Positions 53,552-63,107 of a stretch of DNA of 64,000 nucleotides are shown piece after piece. The notes under the pieces are model-generated. The model saw nothing but the letters and a program-made list of their open reading frames with translations. It was not told the origin of the DNA and did not search any database. The position numbers and the translations under genes were made by a program. The DNA comes from Microbacterium schleiferi (lineage in GTDB: Bacteria; Actinomycetota; Actinomycetes; Actinomycetales; Microbacteriaceae), in assembly GCF_020781975.1 (NCBI RefSeq), contig NZ_JAJGNI010000007.1:62001-126000 (forward strand). The letters are read 5' to 3'. Each line of letters starts with the position of its first letter. Within the stretch, counting starts at the first letter, position 1.

Positions 53552-56500
53552 ATGTTCCGCAAGATCCTGGTAGCAAACCGCGGCGAGATTGCGATCCGAG
53601 CCTTCCGAGCGGCCTTCGAACTCGGGGCCCGCACCGTGGCTGTCTATCCCTACGAGGATCGCTACTCGTTGCACCGGCTGAAGGCCGACGAGGCCTACCA
53701 GATCGGCGAGCCGGGGCATCCGGTGCGCGCCTACCTGGATGTCGACGAGATCATCCGCGTCGCCCGAGAGAGCGGCGCCGACGCCATCTACCCGGGCTAC
53801 GGCTTCCTCTCCGAGAACCCGGAACTGGCCGAGAAAGCTGCAGCAGCCGGCATCACCTTCATCGGGCCCCCCGCCGCGGTCCTCGAGATGGCTGGCAACA
53901 AGGTCACGGCCAAGCAGCACGCCGTGGGTGCCGGGGTGCCGGTGCTGCGGTCGACGGATGCTTCGGACGATGTCGACGCGCTCGTGGCGCAGTCTGCCGA
54001 GATCGGCTTCCCCATCTTCGTCAAGGCGGTCGCCGGCGGTGGCGGGCGCGGCATGCGCCGGGTCGAGACCGCGGATGAGCTGCCGCCGGCTCTTGCCGAG
54101 GCGATGCGCGAGGCGGGCAGCGCGTTCGGTGACCCGCGAGTGTTCCTCGAGCAGGCAGTGCAGCGCCCGCGGCACGTCGAGGTGCAGATCCTCGCCGACA
54201 GCGCCGGCCACACCGTTCACCTGTTCGAGCGTGACTGCTCGGTGCAGCGTCGCCACCAGAAGGTGATCGAGATCGCGCCGGCGCCGAACCTCGACCCGAC
54301 GGTTCGCGATGACCTGCACCGCTACGCCGTGGCATTTGCCGAGTCGATCGGCTACGAGAACGCGGGCACCGTCGAATTCCTCCTCGAAACCGCGGGCCCC
54401 CGCACCGGCGAGGTCGTGTTCATCGAGATGAACCCCCGCATCCAGGTCGAGCACACCGTCACCGAAGAGGTCACGGATGTCGACCTCGTCCAGTCGCAGA
54501 TGCTGATCGCCGCGGGTGCGAGCCTCGAGGAGCTGGGACTTCAGCAGGAGAACATCCGACTTCGAGGTGCCGCACTGCAGTGCCGCATCACGACCGAAGA
54601 TCCCACTCAGGGGTTCCGTCCCGACACCGGCAAGATCACGACCTACCGGTCGCCGGGCGGTGCCGGCATCCGGCTCGATGGGGGCACGACCGCGGCAGGA
54701 TCCCAGATCAGCCCGCACTTCGACTCGATGCTCGCAAAACTCACCTGCCGCGGGCGCGACTTCGGCGCCGCCGTGCTGCGGGCCAGGCGTGCGCTTGCCG
54801 AGTTCCGCATCCGCGGGGTCTCGACCAACATCCCATTCCTGCAGGCTGTGCTCGAAGACCCGGCTTTCCTCGTCGGCGACCTGTCGACGGCGTTCATCGA
54901 CGAGCGGCCCGAGCTGCTGCGCGGGCGGGAGTCCAAGGACCGCGGCTCGAAGATGCTGAACTGGTTGGTCGACGTCACCGTCAACCGCCCCAACGGCGAC
55001 AACCCGCTGACGGTCACCCCCGCTCTCAAGCTTCCCGCCGCCGATCTGACCCAGGAGCCGCCCGCGGGCTCGCGCCAGCGTCTGCTCCAGCTTGGCCCGG
55101 AAGGATTCGCCCGCGCGCTGCGCGAACAGACTCCGCTCGCCGTCACCGAGACGACCTTCCGCGATGCGCACCAGTCGTTGCTTGCCACGCGCGTGCGCAC
55201 GAAGGATCTGGTCGCTGTAGCGCCCTACGTCGCTCGGCTCACGCCCGAGCTGCTCTCGGTCGAGGCGTGGGGCGGGGCCACCTACGACGTGGCGCTGCGC
55301 TTCCTCGGTGAAGACCCGTGGGAGCGGCTGGACCGCCTTCGGGAGGCCCTGCCGAACGTCGCGATCCAGATGCTGCTGCGCGGGCGCAACACGGTGGGAT
55401 ACACGCCGTACCCGACGGAGGTCACCGACGCGTTCGTCGCCGAGGCCGCAGCCAGTGGCGTCGACATCTTCCGCATCTTCGACGCGCTCAACGACGTCTC
55501 CCAGATGCGTCCCGCGATCGACAGCGTGCTGGCCACCGGCACCGCCGTCGCGGAGGTCGCCATGTGCTACACCGGCGACCTGCTCAGCCCCGGCGAGGAC
55601 CTCTACACCCTCGACTACTACCTGCGGCTTGCCGATCAGATCGTCGCCTCCGGCGCGCACATCCTCGCGATCAAAGACATGGCAGGGCTGTTGCGGCCCG
55701 CGGCGGCATCCCGGCTCGTCGCGGCGCTGCGCGACCGCTTCGACCTGCCCGTGCACGTCCACACCCACGACACCGCCGGTGGGCAGCTGGCGACGCTGCT
55801 GGCGGCATCCGCGGCCGGTGCCGACGCCGTCGATGTCGCTGCCGCACCGATGGCCGGCACCACGAGCCAGCCCTCGCTCTCCGCGCTCGTGGCGGCCCTT
55901 GCCAACACCGACCGGGACACCGGAATCGACCTGGAGGCGGCATCCGACCTGGAACCGTACTGGGAGGCGGTGCGTCACCTGTACCGCCCCTTCGAGTCCG
56001 GTCTTCCCGGCCCCACCGGCCGGATCTACCGGCATGAGATCCCGGGCGGCCAGCTGTCGAACCTTCGCCAGCAGGCGATCGCCCTGGGACTTGCCGAGGA
56101 CTTCGAGCTCATCGAGGACCTGTATGCGGCGGCCAACGACATCCTCGGGCGCGTCCCCAAGGTCACCCCGTCCTCGAAGGTCGTGGGAGACCTGGCGCTG
56201 CACCTGGCTGCGGTGAAGGCCGACCCCGCCGACTTCGCGGCAAACCCCGAGCGCTACGACATCCCGGACTCGGTAGTCGGCTTCATGGCCGGCGAACTCG
56301 GCGATCTGCCCGGTGGCTGGCCCGAACCCTTCCGCTCGAAGGTCCTGCAGGGGCGCGAGCATCACGTCGGCTCGGCACCGTTGCAGGCAGAGGATGCCGA
56401 GAAGCTCGCCGGGTCGTCCGTCGAGCGTCGCGCGACCCTCAACCGGCTGCTGTTCCCGGCGCCGACCAAAGAGTTCGAGCGTGTCCGGGACACGTTCGGC

Positions 56501-56959
56501 GATGTCAGCGTGCTCGACACCGTCGACTATCTCTATGGACTCGAACACGGCGCCGAACACGTCGTCGAGATCGAGCGCGGTGTACAGCTGTTCGTCGGGC
56601 TCGAAGCGATCGGCGAGGCCGATGAGAAGGGCATGCGGACCGTCATGACCACGCTCAACGGTCAGCTGCGCCCCGTCTTCGTGAGAGACCGCAGCATCTC
56701 TGTCGAGGTGCGCCAGGCCGAGAAGGCCGACACCTCGAAGCCCGGCCAGGTGGCTGCACCGTTCGCGGGCGTCGTCACACTGAAGACCGCCGAAGGCGAT
56801 CGGGTTTCCGCGGGTCAGCCGGTTGCCTCGATCGAGGCGATGAAGATGGAAGCCGCCATCACGTCGCCGGTCGACGGTGTCGTCGAACGGCTCGTGATCG
56901 GGTCCCCGCAGCAGGTCGACGCCGGAGATCTTTTGCTCGTCGTGCGACCCGCCGGATAG
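53552..56959 (+). CDS. pyc: Pyruvate carboxylase
   Basis: 1,135 residues, single-chain form. Biotin carboxylase (~1-450: KILVANRGEIAIRAFRAAFE, GGGGRGMR, EMNPRIQVEHTVTEE), carboxyltransferase (~525-800: TFRDAHQSLLATRVRTKDL, carboxylated Lys in LAIKDMAGLL, metal His-x-His in VHVHTHDTAGG) and the biotin domain with EAMKMEA, Lys near residue 1098. It makes oxaloacetate from pyruvate. ATG 53552 fits the GAGG spacing better than GTG 53549. Confidence 0.97.
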   Translation: MFRKILVANRGEIAIRAFRAAFELGARTVAVYPYEDRYSLHRLKADEAYQIGEPGHPVRAYLDVDEIIRVARESGADAIYPGYGFLSENPELAEKAAAAGITFIGPPAAVLEMAGNKVTAKQHAVGAGVPVLRSTDASDDVDALVAQSAEIGFPIFVKAVAGGGGRGMRRVETADELPPALAEAMREAGSAFGDPRVFLEQAVQRPRHVEVQILADSAGHTVHLFERDCSVQRRHQKVIEIAPAPNLDPTVRDDLHRYAVAFAESIGYENAGTVEFLLETAGPRTGEVVFIEMNPRIQVEHTVTEEVTDVDLVQSQMLIAAGASLEELGLQQENIRLRGAALQCRITTEDPTQGFRPDTGKITTYRSPGGAGIRLDGGTTAAGSQISPHFDSMLAKLTCRGRDFGAAVLRARRALAEFRIRGVSTNIPFLQAVLEDPAFLVGDLSTAFIDERPELLRGRESKDRGSKMLNWLVDVTVNRPNGDNPLTVTPALKLPAADLTQEPPAGSRQRLLQLGPEGFARALREQTPLAVTETTFRDAHQSLLATRVRTKDLVAVAPYVARLTPELLSVEAWGGATYDVALRFLGEDPWERLDRLREALPNVAIQMLLRGRNTVGYTPYPTEVTDAFVAEAAASGVDIFRIFDALNDVSQMRPAIDSVLATGTAVAEVAMCYTGDLLSPGEDLYTLDYYLRLADQIVASGAHILAIKDMAGLLRPAAASRLVAALRDRFDLPVHVHTHDTAGGQLATLLAASAAGADAVDVAAAPMAGTTSQPSLSALVAALANTDRDTGIDLEAASDLEPYWEAVRHLYRPFESGLPGPTGRIYRHEIPGGQLSNLRQQAIALGLAEDFELIEDLYAAANDILGRVPKVTPSSKVVGDLALHLAAVKADPADFAANPERYDIPDSVVGFMAGELGDLPGGWPEPFRSKVLQGREHHVGSAPLQAEDAEKLAGSSVERRATLNRLLFPAPTKEFERVRDTFGDVSVLDTVDYLYGLEHGAEHVVEIERGVQLFVGLEAIGEADEKGMRTVMTTLNGQLRPVFVRDRSISVEVRQAEKADTSKPGQVAAPFAGVVTLKTAEGDRVSAGQPVASIEAMKMEAAITSPVDGVVERLVIGSPQQVDAGDLLLVVRPAG

Positions 56960-57004
56960 CCTGAGGGGCGGCGCATCGCGCCACAACGACGGCAGGGAGA
57001 GCAC

Positions 57005-58495
57005 GTGGCAGATCGATCGGACCCGGAACGAGCGGAGACCGAAGAGCACGGCATCCTCGACGAGGAGCGCGTGGACACCTCTGGGATCTTCCTCGGCGGG
57101 TCGACGGCGCAGGTCGACGTGACCCTTCCGGTGCCCGCCGATGACGACGACTCGATCGACGAGGACTTCGACGAAACTTCCGGTCCGGCGCACATCGCGG
57201 CCGACTACGGCATGCCCCTGCACACCGACACGGCAGAAGCCGAGATCATCGATGACGTCGACGAGACCCCGGTGGACGCAGAGCACGCGACCCACGTCTA
57301 CGACACGCACGCAAACGACACGCACGCATACGACACGCATGCAAACGACACCGACACCCACGACGCTGACATCGAGGATGCCGTGGAAGAGGCCCGGGAG
57401 GATGCCGTGGCAGACCGCGAAGACGAGCCCACAGCGCCCGCCGAGCGCGTCGCTGTTCCCGTGGCGCAGCCGGTCCGTGCCGTCGAGCCCTCACCGGTGG
57501 CCTTCGATGTGACGCTCGCCTCGAAGCGACTGGGTGAGCTCGAGGTCAGCCGGGAGGGTGCCGACGTGCTCACCGCCGACCGCCTGCTCGATCCGCATCA
57601 CGTCGCGAAGGTGGAGCCCGAGGGTTTCTGGCAAAGTGCGCTGTACCGGGCATCCGGCACTCTGATCAACCTCGGCGACAGCAAGAAGGCGCGTGAGCGC
57701 AAGGAGCTGAGCCGGCGCATTGCGGCGCCGCTTCCCGGGGGAGCACGCTTCGTGCCGGTTCTCAGCCGCAAGGGCGGTGTCGGCAAGACCACCGTCACGA
57801 CGCTGCTCGGGATGGCGCTGGCCGACGCCCGCGATGACCGCGTCGTCGCTGTCGATGCGAACCCCGACCGTGGCACGCTCGCCGAGCGGATCGCCCGCAC
57901 CAGCGGCAAGACGATCCGCGATCTCGTGCGGATCAAAGACGAGGTCGTCGGCTACAACGACCTCTCGACGATCGTCGCCCGCGACGAGACGCGACTTGAT
58001 GTGCTCGCCTCGGATGCCGACCCGCGTGTCTCCGAGGCCTTCGGCGATGATGACTACCGCGCCGCTGCCGAGGTCGCGGCGCACTACTACTCGGTGGTCC
58101 TCACCGACACGGGAACCGGCATCGTGCACTCCGTGATGTCGGCAACCCTGGAACGTGCCGACTCACTGGTCGTGGTCGCAGGCCTCAGCATCGACGAAGC
58201 ACGCCTGGCATCCGAGACCTTGACGTGGCTCGAGACCAACGGATACGGCGATCGGGTTCGAAACGCCGTCGTCGTTCTCAACACGACGCGTCCTGGCTCA
58301 CCGTTGGTTCGCGCAGACGAGGTCGAGGCTCACTTCCGCACGCGCGTCCGCTCGGTCATTCGGATGCCGTACGACTCCCACATCGCCTCGGGTGCGGCGA
58401 TCGGCTTCCACGAGATCCACCCCGCGACCCGGGAAGCTGCCCGCCAGCTGGCAGCAGCGGTCGTCGAGTCGCTGCGCGTTCCGGCGACGGTCTGA
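57005..58495 (+). CDS. MinD/ParA-like ATPase with long acidic N-terminal region
   Basis: 496 residues. Residues 1-165 are acidic and disordered-looking, with a four-fold [YN]DTHA/T repeat at ~99-118. Residues ~250-490 are a MinD-like ATPase: [56 protein letters not shown]. The layout recalls actinobacterial EspI-like or septum/secretion-associated MinD proteins, but no secretion genes are nearby. GTG start. It precedes def by seven bases, so the two may be co-transcribed. Confidence 0.87.
   Translation: MADRSDPERAETEEHGILDEERVDTSGIFLGGSTAQVDVTLPVPADDDDSIDEDFDETSGPAHIAADYGMPLHTDTAEAEIIDDVDETPVDAEHATHVYDTHANDTHAYDTHANDTDTHDADIEDAVEEAREDAVADREDEPTAPAERVAVPVAQPVRAVEPSPVAFDVTLASKRLGELEVSREGADVLTADRLLDPHHVAKVEPEGFWQSALYRASGTLINLGDSKKARERKELSRRIAAPLPGGARFVPVLSRKGGVGKTTVTTLLGMALADARDDRVVAVDANPDRGTLAERIARTSGKTIRDLVRIKDEVVGYNDLSTIVARDETRLDVLASDADPRVSEAFGDDDYRAAAEVAAHYYSVVLTDTGTGIVHSVMSATLERADSLVVVAGLSIDEARLASETLTWLETNGYGDRVRNAVVVLNTTRPGSPLVRADEVEAHFRTRVRSVIRMPYDSHIASGAAIGFHEIHPATREAARQLAAAVVESLRVPATV
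57299..57358 (+). repeat. 15-bp tandem repeat inside the MinD-like gene
   Basis: Four 15-bp units encode [20 protein letters not shown]. Adjacent units differ by a few bases, with alternate units most alike (a 30-bp higher period). Rich in His and Asp, so a metal-binding or charge-patch role is possible. Confidence 0.8.
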
Positions 58496-58502
58496 GGCTC
58501 GA

Positions 58503-58994
58503 ATGGCAGTTCGTCCCATCCGTGTGTTCGGTGACCCTGTCCTGAAGTCCCCGAGCGCTCCGATCGAGCAGATCGACGAGGGCACGAAGGCCCTGGTCGC
58601 CGACCTGCTCGACACCGTCGCCCTGCCGGGGCGCGCGGGAGTGGCAGCCCCCCAGATCGGGGTCGGCGTTCGCGCGTTCAGCTACAACGTGGACGGCGAG
58701 ATCGGGTATGTCCTCAACCCCGTGCTCGTCTCGGTGTCGGGGGAGCCCGAGCTCGTGGGTGAAGGATGCCTGTCGGTGCCGGGCCTGTGGCATGACACCC
58801 TGCGCTATCCCCACGCTGTTGTGCACGGCATCGATCTCGACGGCAACCCCGTCGTGCTTGAGGGGGAAGGGCTCATGGCGCAGGCGCTTCAGCACGAGAC
58901 CGATCACCTCGACGGGACTCTTTACCTGGACCGGCTGGACCCCGCGCGTCGCAAGCAAGCGATGCGCGAGGTCCGCGAGTCCGACTGGTTCTGA
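58503..58994 (+). CDS. def: Peptide deformylase
   Basis: 163 residues. The three motifs are present: GVAAPQIGV (motif 1), EGCLSVPG with the metal Cys (motif 2) and QHETDHLDG with both His ligands and the catalytic Glu (motif 3). It removes the formyl group from nascent proteins. ATG 58503 is seven bases after the preceding stop. Confidence 0.95.
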   Translation: MAVRPIRVFGDPVLKSPSAPIEQIDEGTKALVADLLDTVALPGRAGVAAPQIGVGVRAFSYNVDGEIGYVLNPVLVSVSGEPELVGEGCLSVPGLWHDTLRYPHAVVHGIDLDGNPVVLEGEGLMAQALQHETDHLDGTLYLDRLDPARRKQAMREVRESDWF

Positions 58995-59013
58995 TCCGGT
59001 CAGGCGGCGTCGG

Positions 59014-60840
59014 TTACGACAGCGACAGGTTCGACGTCGAGACCGGTACCGAGTAGAGCTCTTCGATCTGGTCGCTGAAGTCGGCCATGATCACGTTGCG
59101 CTTGATGCTCATCTTGGGCGTCAGATGACCGCTGGCCTCGGTCCATTCCGTGGGCAGGATGACGAACTTGCGGATCGACTCGGCACGTGAGACGAAGGCG
59201 TTGGCCTGGTCGATCGCCTTCTGCACCTCGGCGCGGACCGCGTCGTTGGTCGCGGCATCCTCGAGAGACATGTCGCCGGGCAGACCGTTGTTGGCCAGCC
59301 AGGTCGGCAGCATCTCAGGATCGAGGGTGACCAGGGCCGAGATGAAGGGCTTCTGATCGCCCACGACGACGACCTGCCCGACGATCGGATTCGCCCGAAT
59401 CGGGTCTTCGAGCGCGGCGGGTGCGACGTTCTTTCCGCCTGCCGTGACGATGATCTCTTTCTTGCGGCCGGTGATGCGCAGGAAGCCGTCCTTGTCGAAC
59501 GCTCCGATGTCACCGGTCTTGAACCACTCGCCATCGAATGCGGCGGCCGTGGCCTCGGGGTTGCGCCAGTACTCCTGGAAGACGTCGACGCCGCGCACCT
59601 CGATCTCACCGTCGTCCGCGATTCGCACGCCCACGCCGGGGAGCACCGGACCGACAGTTCCGATCCGGGACTTTCCGGGCAGGTTCACCGTCGCGGGGGC
59701 GGTGGTCTCAGTCAAGCCGTACCCCTCGAGGATGTCGACGCCGAGGCTGTGGAAGAAGTGGCCCAGGCGCTCGCCCAACGGTGCGGAACCCGACACGGCG
59801 TATTCGACGCGGCCGCCCATTGCCTCGCGGAGCTTGGAGTAGACGAGTCGATCGAACAGGCGGAACTTCAGGCCCATCATGAACGGGACCTTGCGCCCTT
59901 CCTGCACGTACTTCGAGTGCTCGATCGCGGTGTGCGCTGCGGCGCGGAAGATCTTGCCCTTGCCGCCGGCTTCTGCCTTCTGCTCGGCGGAGTTGTAGAC
60001 CTTCTCGAACACGCGCGGCACTGCCAGAAGGTAACTGGGCTTGAAGGAGCCGAGCGCCGGAAGCAGCTGCTTCGTGTCGGGCTGGTGGCCGGTCTTGACG
60101 CCCGCGTGGACGTTGAGGATCGAGATGAATCGGGCGAAGACGTGTGCTGTCGTGATGAACAACAGCGTCGACGCGCCGGGCTTGGCGACGACCTCCTTCA
60201 GCGCCTCCGCCGAGTTGCGAGAGAGCTCGACGAAGTTGCTGTGCGTCAGCACGCAGCCCTTCGGGCGCCCGGTCGAACCGGAGGTGTAGATCAGCGTCGC
60301 GATATCGGCACCCACGGCAATCGAACGGCGGCGCTCGATCTCTTCGTCAGTGACTGACTTTCCCTGCTCGACGAGTGCGTCGAGGTCGCCCTTGTGCATC
60401 GCCCACGTGGAACGGACGTTGGGCAGTTCGGCGAGTGCCTCCTGCAACCGGGCCTCGTGATCGGCCGACTCGCAGATGCAGGCGACGGCGCCCGAATCCG
60501 AGAGGTTCCAGGCGATCTGGGTGGGGGAGCTGGTCTCGTAGATCGGGACCATGACGGCTCCCGCGAAGAAGATCGCGAAGTCGACCAGTGTCCACTCGTA
60601 GGTCGTGCGCGCGATGAAGCCGACCTTGTCGCCGGGCTCGATGCCACCGGCAACCAGACCCTTCGCGAGCGCGACCACCTGGTTCAGGAAATCGGATGCG
60701 GTGATATCACGCCATCCGCTGCCGTCGGGAACGGCGAACAGCGCCAACTGTGGCGTCTTCTTCACCCGTTCCACGAGTAGATCGGTCATGTTGGCCTGCG
60801 GGTCGGGGGCCACGACCGCGGGGGTATCGAACTGAACCAC
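59014..60840 (-). CDS. Long-chain fatty acid-CoA ligase (FadD15-like)
   Basis: 608 residues of the ANL superfamily. ATP/P-loop LIYTSGSTGRPKGCVLTHSN, LLFITTAHVFARF, adenine loop ILEGYGLTETTAPATVN, WFKTGDIGAFDKDGFLRITG RKKEIIVTAGGKNVAPA (hinge). It activates fatty acids with ATP and CoA. The divergent gene is a PlsC acyltransferase, so the pair links acyl-CoA supply to phospholipid synthesis. Confidence 0.95.
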   Translation of the reverse strand: MVQFDTPAVVAPDPQANMTDLLVERVKKTPQLALFAVPDGSGWRDITASDFLNQVVALAKGLVAGGIEPGDKVGFIARTTYEWTLVDFAIFFAGAVMVPIYETSSPTQIAWNLSDSGAVACICESADHEARLQEALAELPNVRSTWAMHKGDLDALVEQGKSVTDEEIERRRSIAVGADIATLIYTSGSTGRPKGCVLTHSNFVELSRNSAEALKEVVAKPGASTLLFITTAHVFARFISILNVHAGVKTGHQPDTKQLLPALGSFKPSYLLAVPRVFEKVYNSAEQKAEAGGKGKIFRAAAHTAIEHSKYVQEGRKVPFMMGLKFRLFDRLVYSKLREAMGGRVEYAVSGSAPLGERLGHFFHSLGVDILEGYGLTETTAPATVNLPGKSRIGTVGPVLPGVGVRIADDGEIEVRGVDVFQEYWRNPEATAAAFDGEWFKTGDIGAFDKDGFLRITGRKKEIIVTAGGKNVAPAALEDPIRANPIVGQVVVVGDQKPFISALVTLDPEMLPTWLANNGLPGDMSLEDAATNDAVRAEVQKAIDQANAFVSRAESIRKFVILPTEWTEASGHLTPKMSIKRNVIMADFSDQIEELYSVPVSTSNLSLS

Positions 60841-61039
60841 GGCAACTCCTTCGGTACCGGTGAAAAGCGGATCGGTTGACCGCCAATGCTACCGGATGAG
60901 ACTCGATCTCAGGTGAAGTGACACCACGTTCCACCCGGATACTGCTTGTTCTTGCCGGGTTCGCCCGTGGTCTCAGCACGAGAGTACGGCGTGACTAGAC
61001 TTCAGAGGCGTCGGCGACGGGGAAAGGAGCGTGCGAGCG

Positions 61040-61753
61040 GTGTTCTACTGGCTCATGAAGTACGTGGTCATCGGCCCCATCGTCAAGGCGATCTTCCGCC
61101 CCTGGATCGTTGGTCGCCGCAACATCCCCAAGACCGGCGCTGCGATCCTCGCGAGCAACCACCTGTCGTTCGCGGACTCGATCTTCCTTCCCCTGATGAT
61201 CGACCGGCCCGTGACGTTCCTCGCCAAGAGCGACTACTTCACCGGCAAGGGGATTCGGGGGTGGGCGACGCGCGTGTTCTTCAAGGCCACCGGGCAGCTT
61301 CCCATCGACCGTTCCGGCGGCAAGGCCTCCGAGGCATCCCTCAACACCGGGCTCCAGGTCCTGGGTCGCGGCGACCTCTTGGGCATCTACCCGGAGGGCA
61401 CACGCAGTCCCGACGGGCAGCTCTACCGCGGGCGCACCGGCATCGCCCGGATGGCCCTGGAAGCCCGCGTCCCCGTCGTGCCGTGCGTCATGGTCGACAC
61501 CGACACCATGATGCCGATCGGCCAGCGGGTTCCGAACGTCGTGCGCGTCGGCGTCGTCATCGGCGAACCCCTCGATTTCTCCCGCTTCCACGGGATGGAG
61601 GGGGACCGCTACATCCTCCGCTCCATCACCGACGAGATCATGGTCGCGTTGCAGCGGCTGGGGGAACAGAAGTACGACGACGTGTACGCGTCGACGGTCA
61701 AGAACCGGGCCGCCCCGCCGCGCTCTGAGGCAGTTCCCGCCCCGATAGACTGA
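61040..61753 (+). CDS. plsC: 1-acyl-sn-glycerol-3-phosphate acyltransferase (PlsC family)
   Basis: 237 residues. N-terminal hydrophobic anchor (MFYWLMKYVVIGPIVKAIF), catalytic NHLSFADS (HX4D), GGKASEASLNTG and YPEGTRSPDG (EGTRS motif), and a VPVVPC block. It acylates lysophosphatidate. GTG 61040 gives a proper distance to GGAG. A GTG three codons earlier (61031) would leave only one base. It is followed five bases later by aroF. Confidence 0.92.
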   Translation: MFYWLMKYVVIGPIVKAIFRPWIVGRRNIPKTGAAILASNHLSFADSIFLPLMIDRPVTFLAKSDYFTGKGIRGWATRVFFKATGQLPIDRSGGKASEASLNTGLQVLGRGDLLGIYPEGTRSPDGQLYRGRTGIARMALEARVPVVPCVMVDTDTMMPIGQRVPNVVRVGVVIGEPLDFSRFHGMEGDRYILRSITDEIMVALQRLGEQKYDDVYASTVKNRAAPPRSEAVPAPID

Positions 61754-61757
61754 GCGG

Positions 61758-63095
61758 ATGCTCCTCAAGACCGACCCGCTCGACCACTGGCGCACGCTCC
61801 CGATCAAGCAGCAGCCGTCGTGGTATGCGCCGGAGGCCGCCGCCGAGGTATCGGCTGAGCTCGCGACACTCCCGCCGCTCGTCTTCGCCGGCGAGGTCGA
61901 CATCCTTCGCGAGAAGCTCGGGCGCGCCGCCGCCGGGCAGGCGTTCCTGCTGCAGGGCGGAGACTGCGCCGAGACCTTCGCGGGTGCGACTGCCGAGCAG
62001 ATCCGCAACCGCATCAAGACCGTGCTGCAGATGGCAGTCGTCTTGACCTACGGCGCCTCGATGCCTGTCGTCAAGATGGGACGCATGGCCGGGCAGTTCG
62101 CCAAGCCCCGCTCGTCGGACACCGAAACCCGCGGAGACGTCACCCTTCCCGCGTACCGCGGCGACATCGTCAACGGCTACGACTTCACCGAAGCTTCGCG
62201 GCGAGCGGACCCGGCACGGATGCTGAAGGCGTACCACACTGCAGCATCGACGCTGAACCTCATCCGTGCGTTCACGCAGGGTGGGTTCGCCGACCTGCGT
62301 GAGGTGCACAGCTGGAACAAGGGCTTCGCGCAGAACCCCGCGAACCAGCGCTACGAGCGCCTGGCGACCGAGATCGACCGCGCCATCAAGTTCATGGAAG
62401 CCGCGGGCGCCGACTTCGACGAACTGCGACGCGTCGAGTTCTACACCGGGCACGAGGGCCTGCTCATGGACTACGAGCGCCCGATGACCCGGATCGACTC
62501 CCGCACCGGAACGCCGTACAACACGTCGAGCCACTTCCTGTGGATCGGGGAGCGCACCCGCGAACTCGACGGTGCGCACGTCGACTACTTCTCGCGCATC
62601 CGCAACCCCATTGGGGTCAAGCTCGGCCCGACCACGACTCCCGAGACCGCGCTGGCCCTCATCGACAAGTTGGATCCGGAGCGCGAGCCGGGCCGTCTGA
62701 CCTTCATCACCCGCATGGGTGCCGGCAAGATCCGCGACGCGCTGCCTCCGCTGCTCGAAGCCATCAAGGACTCGGGCGCGACCCCGCTGTGGGTCACCGA
62801 CCCTATGCATGGCAACGGCATCACGTCGCAGACGGGCTACAAGACCCGTCGCTTCGACGATGTGGTCGACGAGGTGCGCGGGTTCTTCGAAGCCCACCGG
62901 GCCGTCGGTACGCACCCGGGCGGCATCCACGTCGAACTGACTGGAGATGACGTCACCGAGTGCCTCGGTGGATCCGAGATGATCGACGAAGCGGGTCTGG
63001 CAACGCGCTACGAGTCGCTGTGCGACCCGCGACTGAACCACATGCAGTCGCTGGAGCTCGCCTTCCTCGTCGCCGAGGAGCTCGAGAAGCGCTGA
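61758..63095 (+). CDS. aroF: Class II 3-deoxy-7-phosphoheptulonate (DAHP) synthase
   Basis: 445 residues of the plant/mycobacterial class II type, first enzyme of the shikimate pathway. FLLQGGDCAETFAG (metal Cys), KMGRMAGQFAKPRS, YRGDIVNGY, GFYT-like FYTGHEGLLMDYE, RIRNPIGVKLGPTT, VTDPMHGNG and HPGGIHVELTGDDVTECLGG are all intact. It converges on the kinase gene with a 12-bp gap. Confidence 0.96.
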   Translation: MLLKTDPLDHWRTLPIKQQPSWYAPEAAAEVSAELATLPPLVFAGEVDILREKLGRAAAGQAFLLQGGDCAETFAGATAEQIRNRIKTVLQMAVVLTYGASMPVVKMGRMAGQFAKPRSSDTETRGDVTLPAYRGDIVNGYDFTEASRRADPARMLKAYHTAASTLNLIRAFTQGGFADLREVHSWNKGFAQNPANQRYERLATEIDRAIKFMEAAGADFDELRRVEFYTGHEGLLMDYERPMTRIDSRTGTPYNTSSHFLWIGERTRELDGAHVDYFSRIRNPIGVKLGPTTTPETALALIDKLDPEREPGRLTFITRMGAGKIRDALPPLLEAIKDSGATPLWVTDPMHGNGITSQTGYKTRRFDDVVDEVRGFFEAHRAVGTHPGGIHVELTGDDVTECLGGSEMIDEAGLATRYESLCDPRLNHMQSLELAFLVAEELEKR

Positions 63096-63107
63096 GCGCC
63101 GGGCGGG

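Noticed and set aside
53519..57361. Very long open frame (1,280 codons) antisense to pyruvate carboxylase
   Set aside because: It is the mirror of a clear gene in GC-rich DNA. Its composition (Arg/Gly/Val/Asp-rich, no domain) is that of a shadow frame.
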